Positions 34,006 to 44,955 of a stretch of 64,000 nt of DNA are shown one piece after another. Each line of letters opens with the position of its first letter. Within the stretch, counting starts at the first letter, position 1. Source of the stretch: Aquarana catesbeiana. Lineage: Eukaryota; Chordata; Amphibia; Anura; Ranidae. The translations under genes were made by a program, and so were the position numbers. The DNA lies in assembly GCF_042186555.1 (NCBI RefSeq), contig NC_133334.1:210442832-210506831 (forward strand), read 5' to 3'. Under the pieces are notes generated by a model that ran no database searches, was not told the DNA's origin, and saw only the letters and a program-made list of their open reading frames with translations.

Positions 34006-34109
34006 TGTTTGTGCAGGTTTCATCATTTTGCAGTGTATTGCCATCCTGAACCGGTTTTGCATTATTGCTTCTGACTTTGTATCTGTTTAGTAAACTGAAA
34101 CTTACAGTA

Positions 34110-34445
34110 AAGTTAGCCATAGATGGATAATTTTATCTTGATCAGCCAGCTGGCCAGATTCTACTATCCACCTATTCAAGGTGAATGAAGGAACCCTCTA
34201 TGCTGTGCTGATATATTGATATATCCTGATAGTGGTACTCCTCCGCTGTCAGAATAGACTGATCAGCGCTGCAGCTTATTGGCTGCATGCACTGATCAAG
34301 CTCAAATTTTTTAACAGTCCCTTTCAAGAGGAGTCGATCACTAGATTGACTCCTCCCAAGCAGGAACAGCCTTAGATGGATCAAAATTTGTGTAGTCTCT
34401 GCTGAAAGAGCTGAATTTCGATCCATGTATTGCTGGCTTTACTCA
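34110..34445. mobile_element. MITE-like inverted-repeat element
   Basis: The left side reads TAGCCATAGATGGAT and the right side ATCCATGTATTGCTGGCT, an imperfect inverted pair. The interior is non-coding. I could not fix a target duplication, so boundaries are approximate. Confidence 0.5.
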
Positions 34446-34469
34446 CTGTCTGATCATTCAGCCAAATAC

Positions 34470-34770
34470 CTATTTTGTTATAGACCCATTCACACAGACT
34501 CAAACTGTAATTGATGCCAAAGGTGCATCTATTAAACAATGACTTGATGGGGGTGTACACTTATGCAACTATTATGTGTTTTTTTTTTAATTGTAATTGT
34601 ATTTGAAATCACTGCATAATAACTGAAATCACTTTGCAGAGGTCTGTTTTTACTTTGACATGAAAGAGTCTATTTCTGATGATCAGTAAAAAGAAATTTC
34701 TACTGTGATTCAATGTTCCATGACAATACAACATGACAGCTTCCAAGGGGGATACTTTTTGTAGGCACTG
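34470..34770 (+). mobile_element. Tc1-type transposon 3' remnant
   Basis: The right end reads GGGGGATACTTTTTGTAGGCACTG followed by TA (positions 34748-34772), which is an inverted Tc1-type terminus. Upstream, GATGCCAAAGGTGCATCTA and the TGACTTGATGGGGGTG phrase resemble the end of the coding region and 3' UTR of Tc1 elements. The transposase is absent. Confidence 0.6.
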
Positions 34771-35984
34771 TATATGGTACATGCTGTTAGAATTAAGATA
34801 TTTTGTGTGTCGTGTACTGAGTCATTTACCTTACAACAATTTCTGCTACCTTTTTTATTCTGCATTATGACACACAAATTATGTTCTTTTCCTTTTCTTT
34901 TACCTGTATTAGTGCCTGAAAGATTCATTACCCAGTGTAAACTATTTGCACTAACTGTACCTTTGTGCTTTTACTACATGAAATGTAACCCCATAGAAGA
35001 ATTACATTGTACACTCATGGCATGCTAAGGAATGGGGCAGAGAAAAGTGCATATAGCTGTAAACACACGAAAAACACATTTAATGTTATTATTATTATTA
35101 TTATTATTATTAATGGATTTGTGATGTTGCTTTTGCTATTATCAATCCCTTACCTTTTCCATCACGTATATGCTCTTACTCTAGCTTCTGATAAAAATAG
35201 CTGCAATCACTTCTCTCCTATCCTTGACCTTCTTTATTTATATGTTTTCCCATTTTCTTCCTTTTGTTTAACCACTCATCTGCTCAGTAATGCACTGTTA
35301 ACCATTTGGTGCTCACATCAGCAGAATGTTAAATTATTCGACCATTCTTTTGCTATTCAAGTGGGCACATGCAGTGGCAAAACACTAAGCCATGCAAAGA
35401 ATTCTAATGTAATTAATGTGGACTGTAAACCCCCATATATCAATCATTCCACTTTAATTACATGGCTATATTAAATCCTGTTTATGAGTATTGTTATTGT
35501 CAGTAGTAGCTTTTATCCTTAGATCATAATATAGTTATCTTTCTGAAAGCAGCTTTTGATTATATATCTGTCCATTGATGTTGACCTGTCTTGCTAAAAC
35601 AAAATCCTTCTACAAAATGACCAGGCGAATTCTGCACATAGGGTAAAAATGGATCTTTTCTAATCACCAAATTCTGCTACAGACCATAAAGCCTGAGCTA
35701 GTATCCCCTTTCTTGCCAGCAATCAAAAGTTTAAAGGGATTTCCCTCTTCTAAAACTTTCCTTCCCTGGTGAGGTGAAGGAGAGAGGAATAAAAACCTGA
35801 TTGTTTTATTTTTGGAGCGAGAAAAAGTCCTTATAAGGCTGTCGTCTGGCGCATCTCTCTCCTCCCTCCCTTCTCCCTCCATCCCTCACTCCCTCCCTAC
35901 GCTCCTTTCACGTAAGATGCTGTTGCTGGGAGACAGGTTCCTGTTGCTAGGGCTGCGTGGGAGTAAAACCATGTTAAAAGAGTT

Positions 35985-35985
<1 letters not shown>
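34771..35985. other. No recognised gene; short ATT microsatellite
   Basis: Unique-looking AT-rich sequence. An (ATT)n run lies at about 35082-35113. A C/T-rich tract (CTCCCTCC) lies at 35850-35905. The ORF at 35007-35474 runs through the ATT repeat and has no domain. Confidence 0.45.
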
Positions 35986-36035
<50 letters not shown>

Positions 36036-36037
36036 AA
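35986..36037 (+). repeat. (AAAG)n microsatellite
   Basis: About twelve uninterrupted AAAG/GAAA units. Length is probably polymorphic. Confidence 0.95.
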
Positions 36038-36847
36038 ACATTTCCTATGTAAAGTCTAACATATTTTTTTAAACATTTTCACCTAAACCTTGCTTAAATG
36101 GCACCTGTGAGATATATGCTTTCAAGTCTTGATTTGTATCTGTTTTAAAGACTTTCTACGTGCCTTCTATACTGGTGATCCACAATAAAATGGCCCCTCA
36201 TCTTATGTCTGTTCATATAGCCTCCGAAAAAAGTGTTTGTTTTTGTCTGGATATTGATAAGGGGAATTAAGAAACAGTCAAAATAACAAAGTATTATCTG
36301 GTATTTACCTATTACAATAAATGTGTTCTTTTTTTTATATAAAACTCAAATTATTCATATTTTTGTTTTAGTGAGAGATCATTTTCAAACAAATGTTTTC
36401 AAACAAAAAAAGCAAGTGTCATTCATTAGAGATGGGCAAATCAAATCGTGAATGTGGCAATCACAAATCAGTACACCATTTTTTTTCCAATCTGCAGAGA
36501 ACCATGCAGTTCATTTTTTGGATGATTACCTGGAATTACAAACTGCATTACTCTCCACATATTGGACAAATCTACACTAATTTATTCAGGAATTGCAGAA
36601 TTCACCAAAATAAGACAAAATTTAGATAGATTTCCAGGGTTGCCTAACCTTGGAATCAGCTTGCCCATCCAAGCAGAAAGCATTCTAGAGGTAAACAATA
36701 ATTTATGCAAATTAGGAAGCATTTGGACTTTTTTTCTCCTAAGTGTATCAATCACCTGGGCAACATAAACAAGTATTCAATAATTGTGGGTAGGTGGGTT
36801 TGTTACGTCAGGAAAATATGTATCCCAATCCTCCAAAATCCTTTGAG
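36038..36847. other. No recognised feature
   Basis: AT-rich sequence with no coding or repeat structure that I can support. Confidence 0.45.
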
Positions 36848-37105
36848 GCTGGGTACACACCTATGCGAGTTGGATGCGGGTTTCCTCACATCCAATTCGC
36901 ATTACAGTAGATTGTGATTGGACCTCTATGGAGCCGGTTTACATTGTGGCTGTGGAGTGGCTTGCACAGGAGTGCTGTGCATTTTTGGCTCCATTTCAGG
37001 GCCGAATTCAGGCAAAAATTCCACCCTGATTCATCCCTGAAACGGAGAATAGGGCTGAAGCGGACCCCTGCTGCGAGCCGCATCCATCGGAGGTGTAAGC
37101 CCAGC
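36848..37105. mobile_element. MITE, possibly Harbinger-type
   Basis: The left end GGCTGGGTACACACCTATG and right end GGAGGTGTAAGCCCAGC are imperfect inverted repeats. Inside, ATGCGAGTTGGATGCGGGTT is echoed by CGAGCCGCATCCATC. The flanks are TGA and TAA, close to the TWA target of PIF/Harbinger but not identical. Confidence 0.55.
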
Positions 37106-37762
37106 TAAAAAGGTGAGGTACCAACTTCATTGTGAGTCTACATTCCCTAATAATGTAAACCTTAATAGCAGATCACACCTTAAATGGTCCAGTTTCCCAA
37201 TGGAATGTAGAATCGACATAAAGCTGTGTAAGCAGTGTGTTTATATAAAGGTACGCACTGGAAGAAAAAAGCAATTAAAATGATACAAAGGCTACCAACA
37301 AACAACCTTTGCTTTCATTGTAGAATTGTTGGCAAACATCAGGCCACCCTATATATCTATGGTTGTCTATAACAAAAGCATGTGCACAGGGTGTGTCAGG
37401 TGTGCCTGGGCACACCCTAATCACCCTGTTCTGCACAGATTTCCCCTGCTGCTTGCATGCAGAGAAAGGGACTGGGGAATCTCTGTCCTCAGTCCCTTTC
37501 TCTGTCCCAAAAGTAAAACATCAGGAGTATGTTTAGACTCCTGATATTTCAACAAAGCCCCCAATGGGGCTCCTAAAAAATAATAATAAAAAGTATTGTA
37601 AAAAAAAGTTAAAATTTTTAAATTATAAAAAAAAGTTATCCTAAAGAAACTAACAAAAAATAAACCACTAACACTGCTCTTCTTACCCTGTCCATTGCCC
37701 TAATCTTGTATTATAAGTTCCCTGTTCCCAAGCCTATTGTATTGTAAGGAGTCTCACACACA
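37106..37762. other. No recognised feature
   Basis: Non-coding sequence. The ORF at 37326-37544 has no recognisable domain. Confidence 0.4.
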
Positions 37763-37770
37763 CTCATCAC

Positions 37771-38531
37771 CAGGGGCGTGGCTAGGTCTACAAAAGATCT
37801 GGGGCTAGAGCCTATAGCAGCGAAGTAAAGAAAGTCATACGCTTGGGTGGGCATACACTTACATCAGGGTCACCAGAGAGCCCCCCCTTACATCAGGGTC
37901 CCAAGAGAGATGCCCCCACTTACATCAGGGTCCCCAGAGAGCCTCCCCTTACATCAGAGCCCCCAGAGAGCCTCAGCCTTGCATGAGGGTCCCCAGAGAG
38001 CCCCCCTTACATCAAGGTCCCCAGAGAGCCCCCCTTACATCAGAGTCCCCCAGAGAGCCTTCGCCTTGCATCAGGGTCCCCAGAGAGCCCCCCTTACATC
38101 AGAGTCCCCAGAGAACCTCAGCCTTGCATCAGGGTCCCCAGAGAGCCCCCCTTACATCAGGGTCCCCAGAGAGCCCCCCTTACATCAGAGTCCCCAAAGA
38201 GCCTCCGCCTTGCATCAGGGTCCCCAGAGAGCCCCCCCTTACATCAGGGTCCCCAGAGAGCCCCCCACTTACTTCAGGGTCCCTAGAGAGCTGCTCCTTA
38301 CATCAAGGTCACCAGAGAGAGGACGGGCAGTAAGAGATGATGTAATCTCTCTGCTCTTCCGTGCTGCCTGTCCAGTCTCCAGCTCTCCAGTGCTGCCCAC
38401 CGCACTACTGCTGAGAGGCCACGGCTCGGTAGTGGACCGGGGCCCTGTGGTTGGGGACCCCTGGGACTCGGGGCTATGGGCCCCAGATTTGGGGCTATAG
38501 CCCCAAAAGCTACCCCCTAGCGACGCCACTG
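37771..38531. mobile_element. hAT-type element with a minisatellite
   Basis: The 8-bp duplication CTCATCAC lies at 37763-37770 and 38532-38539. Ends CAGGGGCGTGGCTAG and CTAGCGACGCCACTG are inverted repeats. The interior is a 28-bp minisatellite, followed by AGAGATGATGTAATCTCTCT, a block nearly identical to one in the hAT element at 46271-47670. No transposase. Confidence 0.9.
37857..38325 (+). repeat. Minisatellite, about 28-bp unit
   Basis: About sixteen units of ACATCAGGGTCCCCAGAGAG plus CCCCCCTT-type spacers. It is the same unit as the array at 24560-25480, although the two host elements have different ends. ORFs reading across it are artefacts. Confidence 0.93.
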
Positions 38532-38539
38532 CTCATCAC

Positions 38540-38896
38540 CCTGGGGATGTCGGCATGGAATATATCCTACTATCTACACTAATCAAAATCATGAATAAAC
38601 CCATTTGCACATCAGTTGGTCCCCAAGCACTGTCTACAGGATCATTTGGAAAAATGCAAATTGCAAAACAAAATAAAATGATTGGTAGGAAGGTTCAGAT
38701 CCACTCAGAGGCACTGCAAAGGTCCTGCTTCATGTTGTTGTTAGAAACAGGGGGTAAACAAATCTTAATGCAATTTTGGATGAATTAATTACATAGTTAC
38801 ATGATTTTAGGATCATATTGGTGGTTTACTGAATTATTCTACTTAGTGCCTTGACTTGTTCTTTAAAGTGAGACCGTCGAGTGACCAGAGTAGCAA
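38540..38896. other. No recognised feature
   Basis: No coding or repeat structure seen. Confidence 0.4.
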
Positions 38897-38898
38897 TA

Positions 38899-39131
38899 CA
38901 GGCATACCCCACTTTATTTATTTATGGTATTTATTTACTAAAGCTGGAAAGTGCAAAATCAGGCTCACTTCTTCATAGAAACCAATGAGCTTCTAACCTC
39001 GGCGTGTTCAATTAAGCTTTTGTAATAAAACCTGGAAGCTGATCGGTTTCTATGCAGAAGTGAGCCTGATTTTGCACTTTCCAACTTTAGTAAATAAACC
39101 CCATTGTGTACTTAAAAGTGGGGTATGCCTG
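38899..39131. mobile_element. Tigger-type MITE with a nested palindrome
   Basis: Ends CAGGCATACCCCACTTT and AAAGTGGGGTATGCCTG are perfect inverted repeats with TA outside (38897-38898 and 39132-39133). Inside, TTTACTAAAGCTGGAAAGTG and its inverted counterpart (39075-39102) form a second palindrome. The outer ends fit the Tigger/pogo group. The inner palindrome may be a separate inserted MITE. Confidence 0.82.
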
Positions 39132-39283
39132 TACTGTCATAATGCAGGCACCTTGTACTACCTGTAAGTGTATCTGTTATTCCACTAACTAGTATTTTTT
39201 TGTCTCGTAGATCCCTTGTAGATCCCTACACTATACATAGGGCTAATCTTCTGTTGAACTTGGAGCGAAGCCGTTGCCCCTCG

Positions 39284-39372
39284 CCATTCCTGCTGTTTAA
39301 CAGTCTAATGTAAGAGCCAGAATTTCCAGTAAAACATTTTTTATTGAACTGCTAAACAGTCAGGAATGGTGC
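39284..39372. repeat. Short imperfect inverted repeat
   Basis: GCCATTCCTG and CTGTTTAACAGT (39284-39312) are mirrored by ACTGCTAAACAGT and CAGGAATGG (39346-39372). Possibly the core of a small element; no target duplication found. Confidence 0.55.
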
Positions 39373-39487
39373 TTATTTCTGGAAGGGCTCACATGTTTGT
39401 CAGGCAGAAGTCCAAAACTTATATATAATTCTGTGGCCTGGGATCCTGGTCATCCCCAGGCCCACAGAAATTTAGCTGAAGATTTTC

Positions 39488-40951
39488 CTTGTCAAAAGAA
39501 GTTTATTGAGTATACAATGTTATAAAGATACATAAAGATACATAAAGTAAGTTTACAAGGATCTATAAAGTAAGCTCATTGTTTTACAGTAGGGTTTATA
39601 TAGGTAAATATCATGAAATTTCAAATATTAAACATTGGGTTCACGTAAACCTAAATTAAAGATATATATCATTTCCTTAGTTACTTTTGTAGGTATTTAA
39701 AAGATTTATACCTACTATACATATTGTTAACCCCCCTGGCGGTATTCCCGAGTCTGGCTCGGGGTGGATTTTACATACCAAAAGCGGTATCCCCGAGCCA
39801 GACTCGGGCTTGCATCGCAGGATCCAGGAAGAGCATACTTACCTTGTCCCCTGGATCCTGCGATGTCTCCCCGCTGTGATCGGCGAGCCGCTGTGTCTCG
39901 CTCGATTCACAGTGCCGAGCTCCGTTCCCTGCGAGCGTTGCGACGCACGGGGACGGAGTTCGGCGGTAAATTCAAAAGTGAAACACATAGTATAGATACA
40001 GCATACTGTAATCTTACAGATTACAGTACTGTATCAAATAACTACACATCCCCTTTGTCCCTAGTGGTCTGTCCAGTGTCCTGCATGCAGTTTTATATAT
40101 ATAAAACTGTTCTTTCTGCCTGGAAACTGGAGATTGTCCATAGCAACCAAAACCGTCCCTTTACATCAAAAGTGGTTTTAGACCAGCTAGAAAAAAGCGA
40201 TAATAAATTATAATCACTTGCAGAATTGAGCGATAGTGATTTGTGGGGAGATCCGTCATCAAACACTAAAAGTAATAAAAGCTATAATTCTGCAACTGAG
40301 CAAATTTCAGTGTTTTTGATTTGATTACATTATTATATAATTTTTATTATTATTATATTATTGTGTGTTTTAATTATTTATAGTTATTTATTATATTATA
40401 ATTTTTTATTTCGTTTTTCAAACTTTATCATACCCGGGATGTCTATTAGACTCTTGTTTGGACAGATTTAAGTGAACTATTCCTAAGAATTACAGGCCTA
40501 CAATATAAAACGCCAAATTTCTGTGCAAAATAATTGTACCGCTTTCAGCACCTAAAATCTGAAATAATCATACCGCCAGGGAGGTTAACAAGTAGAGTGT
40601 ATATAGGTCAAATAAATTCTGATAATGAGCTTTAATCGTAAGGTGGAGAAAAGGAAAGAGAAAGAAGAAAAAGGGTTGAAAGGTAGAGGTATGGTCCACA
40701 AGGTTGTCCCGCTCGTCAGTTTATTATTCTTTTTAGTTCTCTTTGAAGCCTTAGAATGGGTGTCTCTGTAAGTCATTTAATCTGTTACCATGGCAACAGG
40801 ACAGAGTCATTGAAATTTGACAGGAACTGTTGTTTTATCCAAGGATGCCAAAGTTTTTCAAATTTTGGAATTTGATTTTGATCGATGGCTACCATCTTAG
40901 CATGGGACATTGTATTATTCATTCTGTGAATTGTTTCTGCTAGTACCAATG
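39488..40951 (-). mobile_element. L1-type LINE tail on the minus strand, interrupted
   Basis: The insert lies between 15-bp duplications TAGCTGAAGATTTTC (39473-39487 and 40952-40966). Read on the minus strand, the 5' part encodes residues such as FEKLWHPWIKQQFL (near 40830-40870), typical of the end of an L1/Tx1 ORF2. The 3' end includes an AATAAACTT phrase. A piggyBac-type element interrupts the 3' UTR at 39731-40584. Confidence 0.82.
39731..40584. mobile_element. piggyBac-type non-autonomous element
   Basis: TTAA is duplicated at 39727-39730 and 40585-40588. Ends CCCCCCTGGCGGTAT and ATACCGCCAGGGAGG are 15-bp inverted repeats with one difference. TTAA plus C-rich ends are piggyBac hallmarks. 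The 149-residue ORF inside (39764-40213) has no transposase motif, so the element is non-autonomous. It sits inside the minus-strand L1 tail and is therefore younger than it. Confidence 0.9.
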
Positions 40952-41179
40952 TAGCTGAAGATTTTCAAGCATACTTACAGGTGCTAAAATGTAGCTACAT
41001 TTTGACTGTAATTTTAGTTTTACTTTTGAACACCTGATAGGTCACTCTAAATAGTTTAATACATACAAGTCCATTAAGGATAGGGCAGGGTTTAATTATT
41101 CCCCCCATGGTCCTTATTCCTCCCAACACACAGCATACAGGAAGATTTACCAAGATTTACACAAATATATTATTAGCGA

Positions 41180-41265
41180 GAACATAGTTACATAGTTACG
41201 TAGTAGGTGAGCTTGAAAAAAGACACAAGTCCATCAAGTCCAACCTATGAACATAATCATAATTA
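41180..41265 (-). mobile_element. CR1 3' tail fragment
   Basis: Minus-strand match to the 3' end of the CR1 copies at 23283 and 61925: ACATAGTTACGTAGTAGGTG, then GACACAAGTCCATCAAGTCC. Only the final 80-90 bp are present. Confidence 0.75.
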
Positions 41266-41785
41266 CTGAAGTTGAATCAAAATGAAATTAGTATTGTGAT
41301 GCCATTAGCAGAAAAATCCACAAAGACAAAATCAGCACCATACTGGGATCACCAGCAACATGTTTGCATAGACACAAATTGCACCATATAGACACCCCCA
41401 GAAACCTGTCTGCAGACACAATCAGTACCATTCAGCATGAAATATGTCCACAAACACATTCAGTATTGTACTGAGACCACCAGAAACTTGGCTGCAGACC
41501 AGCGGCATTGCTATTGACAATGAAGGATAATATTCCTAAAATGTTATCAGTCAGTCAGTAAATAATGAATACTGTACACAACTGGCCCTTCTCTTCCCAA
41601 TCCTCCATTCATCATGGGATTGCCCAGGGCAGAGAAGGGAAAAGGAATTAAAAAATGAAGCAAGGTAGGGCTGAAACTTTGGTTCCCACTTTTTCCCCTT
41701 TATATGACTTGGTACCCACATCCAAGGCACCGCTATTGTACACTACCTGAGCATATGAAGCTGAGGGCCTCCACTCACTGGGATT
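41266..41785. other. No recognised feature
   Basis: Weak internal repetition of phrases such as CAGAAACCTG and CACAATCAG(T/C)ACCAT suggests an old tandem repeat, but no unit is clear. Confidence 0.35.
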
Positions 41786-42009
41786 GATTTACTAAAGGCA
41801 AATAGACTGAGCAGTTCCTCCAGAGCTTAGTAAATGAGATGAAGCTCAGCTGACTTTCATCATCAAATCATGTGCAATCAGAAATTTGGTTGTTTTTTTT
41901 TCTTGCATGTGATTGGGTATTCTATGGAAAGTGAAGCTTCATTTCATATACTAAACCCTGGAGCAACTGCATTTGCAAAGGTGCAAAGTCTATTTGCCTT
42001 TACTAAATC
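41786..42009. mobile_element. Short MITE with 23-bp inverted ends
   Basis: GATTTACTAAAGGCAAATAG (first 20 of 23 bases, 41786-41808) is perfectly mirrored at 41987-42009. The body is 224 bp and non-coding. A diverged relative lies near 54715-54900. No target duplication was fixed. Confidence 0.78.
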
Positions 42010-43027
42010 TACCCCACTGTTTATTGTAGGGTGCTTTAGCCTGCTGTTTGTATAGCAGCTGTGGCACCTATGAAAAACTGAATTCAAGCCACTACATTCA
42101 CTGGACACAGCAGAGCCAGGGCCGTGGTGATCAAGCACAACCCCCTGATAGTCCTGGTGCCCTAACCCACACCCTAAATCTGGTCCTGAATAGAACGCTC
42201 TTCATTGTGATATAATGCCTTAAGTTCATGAACTGTGTTTGCAAATGATAAATCAAGCAAAAATTTTAAACATTTGTAAAAAAAAATAAAATAACTTATA
42301 CTGTATTTTTTTTAACTGTGTCTATATGGTGCAGCTTGTACACTAAGGTACACAATGCATGTTGGTTGGTACTGTTGTCCTTCTCATACCTACCAAACAT
42401 ACCTAAAAGCCTTGCTTAAGCTCTCTCGAAGCAATACGCATTGCTTCATCGCATATCTTAGGCCCTTGCAGCTGTGAAAGGATTGGTATCACTAGTGCAG
42501 ATTATGGTTAAATGCCGGTGTTTATGCTGTCAGAACAACTATGTATGTGTGGGAAGAGGAAGAAAATATATCCTACATAGAACGGAAATGGCTTATTGTC
42601 AAAAAGGAACTGCAAGGAGAAAGTGGGTGGCAGGATGTAGACAAAGGTGTTAGGAAAAATAGATAAAAAGGAAAAGATCAAGCATTGCGTATACATGAAT
42701 AAAAATAACATTTGCTAAATCAAAGTCTATAATTTTCATGTTTGTACATCATAATGGTCTTTCAAGCAAACTGACATCATGGTAACTTTGCCCACCCTGG
42801 ATTTATTTCTTAATTTTCCACAATTCCTCCATATTTAGTAACGGGTGTTCAACAATCATAAGTTGTGCATACAGGGCCTCATGTGTCTACAGTATTTGTA
42901 GGAAAAGTAGAAATGTTACCTCCCATTAGAGCTAATAAGATTGAACTTTTCATTTTTTGATTTTGATGGTCACTGACAAGCGGTATCACATAATTGGCCC
43001 CATATTTCTCTATTGCTTATGGTTTCT
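42010..43027. other. No recognised feature
   Basis: AT-rich non-coding sequence. The minus-strand ORF at 42508-42711 has no domain. Confidence 0.45.
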
Positions 43028-43194
43028 AGTTAAAATAAAAACCTTGAATGGACTCAAATGGAGCTTTCCTGTGTGTCTCTGTGCATGAAAGCTAATTGCT
43101 GGATTAGGGAGTTACTGGCTAGCAGTATTTGCATGAACAATCAAGATTTCACACAGATTCATACATGAGTCCATTCAAGGTTCTTATTTTAACT
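43028..43194. mobile_element. 167-bp element with 29-bp inverted ends
   Basis: Arms 43028-43056 and 43166-43194 are complementary at 28 of 29 positions; both contain CCTTGAATGGACTCA or its complement. Looks like a very short MITE. No clear target duplication. Confidence 0.75.
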
Positions 43195-43224
43195 GAAGTC
43201 CTGCTAAAGGGGGAGTTTATATCT

Positions 43225-43295
43225 TAGTTACATAGTAGGTAAGGTTGAATAAAGACAATAGTCCATCCACTTCAACCTGTGGAGGTAAACATTTC
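43225..43295 (-). mobile_element. CR1 3' tail fragment
   Basis: Minus-strand remnant of the CR1 3' end: TTACATAGTAGGTAAGGTTG, then GTCCATCCACTTCAACCTG. More diverged than the fragment at 41180. Confidence 0.65.
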
Positions 43296-43919
43296 TGACA
43301 CCTGAAATGCATTGGCTGTTTTTAGGTTTAAACTAATAAATTAATGTGCACTCTTTTATCATTTGGTCTTGCTCTCCTTTCTATTAGTGTTTATTAAAAG
43401 ATTGGGGGCAGTAGCTTCCAATGCGCAACATGCAGCAGCGCACCATAACACACAATCGATGTGTTGTGTTACATTATGGTGCTTCCACCAAAAAGGTTAC
43501 AAGTTTGTTAATTTGCCCGTTGAGGTGCACTGGCAGCCCAATTATAATGAATGGGCAACTATATTTCAATGCATGCTAATGCACTCTGCTTTGTGTGCTA
43601 ATTAATGTATGTTTTTAACATATCACAGCTGACTGTAGAATTGTGAATTGGCCCTCAAAGCAAAAGTATCCACATGTCTTACTTAAATCACAAAAAAACA
43701 GAGGTCTAGTCTTGAATTTAGGATAGTGGGCTGGGAGAAAAATCATTCTTTTTTGCTCCTGGGCTAACTGTGCATTCACAACTGCTGGTTTACAGCACAG
43801 ATACAGTCATTTATTGAATATTTTGAATTTATGATAAAATTGAAACATGCAGGAACATTTTGTTTTATTAATGCTCTGCAACGTTTCCATCTTTATGTCT
43901 GTTATCTATCTATGTATGT
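43296..43919. other. No recognised feature
   Basis: No coding or repeat structure supported. Confidence 0.4.
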
Positions 43920-43921
43920 AT

Positions 43922-43922
43922 C

Positions 43923-44016
<94 letters not shown>
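43922..44016 (+). repeat. (ATCT)n microsatellite
   Basis: More than twenty uninterrupted ATCT units. The ORF of about 140 codons across it (SIYLSIYLSIYL) is a microsatellite reading, not a gene. Confidence 0.97.
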
Positions 44017-44955
44017 ATGTCTATCTCCATTTTTATACATCTATTTGTGCCTAGCTGCTGTCCTTGCTCTCCCTCCTTTCCTTCCACCCACATATTCTCT
44101 CCCACGCTCTCTCACTCTCTTTTCACCCCTCCTTTTAATGAATTCCTTATTTTAGCTTTTCTATTTATAACACAGTGCTGGCAATACATAGCAAACAGTG
44201 GCAATAGCAACTTCCACTTCCAAATACAGTTACACCCCACATTTTATACTAGCTAAAAACTGCAGTATTAACTATCTGCATTTTATGAACTGAATTCACA
44301 CACAGAAGTAAGGCAGAACATGGTTCAGTGCAAGTATGATATCCAACCTGTTACAGAGTACATTCAGACTGCTGATTTTCCTGTATGGTTGGTTTTAATG
44401 ATGGATCCTTGTTTAAAATCTGTTCGGATACATCATGGTCATGTTGAATATCATCTACAAAAATATTCCTTCTTAACCATGCAAAATACAATGAAAGGTA
44501 CAGAGCAAGAAATATGTCTTGTTTACCTTGAAAAGAACAGTCTGTGAACAAATAAGCAAGTGCTGCGAATCAGCTGCAACAATAATGATAATTCAATATA
44601 CAGCATGATCAAACTATATAACACCACATTGTTGTTTCAATATCCATTAATGCTGTTGTCATAAAGCTGTAGGATATAGATTCACACATTCAATCTCTTT
44701 GGATTTATTACTAAAATGCACGTTCTGTATTTTTTTGGAGTTTAGAGATTTGAGGTGTTTGTAATATATTTGTAATATTATACCAACAGTTTTCAAGTGT
44801 ATACTAATTCCACTAGTTCTGCCACATAAGAACACCCGCAGCCACGCTACAGTGCATCTTATGCCCTTTATAAAGCCATAAAAGCAGCTAATTTATGTTA
44901 CCAATGTAACAAGCAAGCACTCACCAGATCCATATTACTCACAATATTTTATATA
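44017..44955. other. No recognised feature
   Basis: Non-coding sequence up to the Tc1 element. The ORF at 44320-44547 has no domain and is shadowed by one on the other strand. Confidence 0.45.

Noticed and set aside
35812..36072. 86-codon ORF near a C/T-rich tract that could be a first exon
   Set aside because: It runs into the AAAG microsatellite and lacks a supported splice or start context.
43831..44256. ORF of 141 codons rich in SIYL
   Set aside because: Translation of an (ATCT)n microsatellite.
44320..44547. 75-codon ORF
   Set aside because: No recognisable domain, and an ORF of similar length exists on the opposite strand. Not enough to call a gene.
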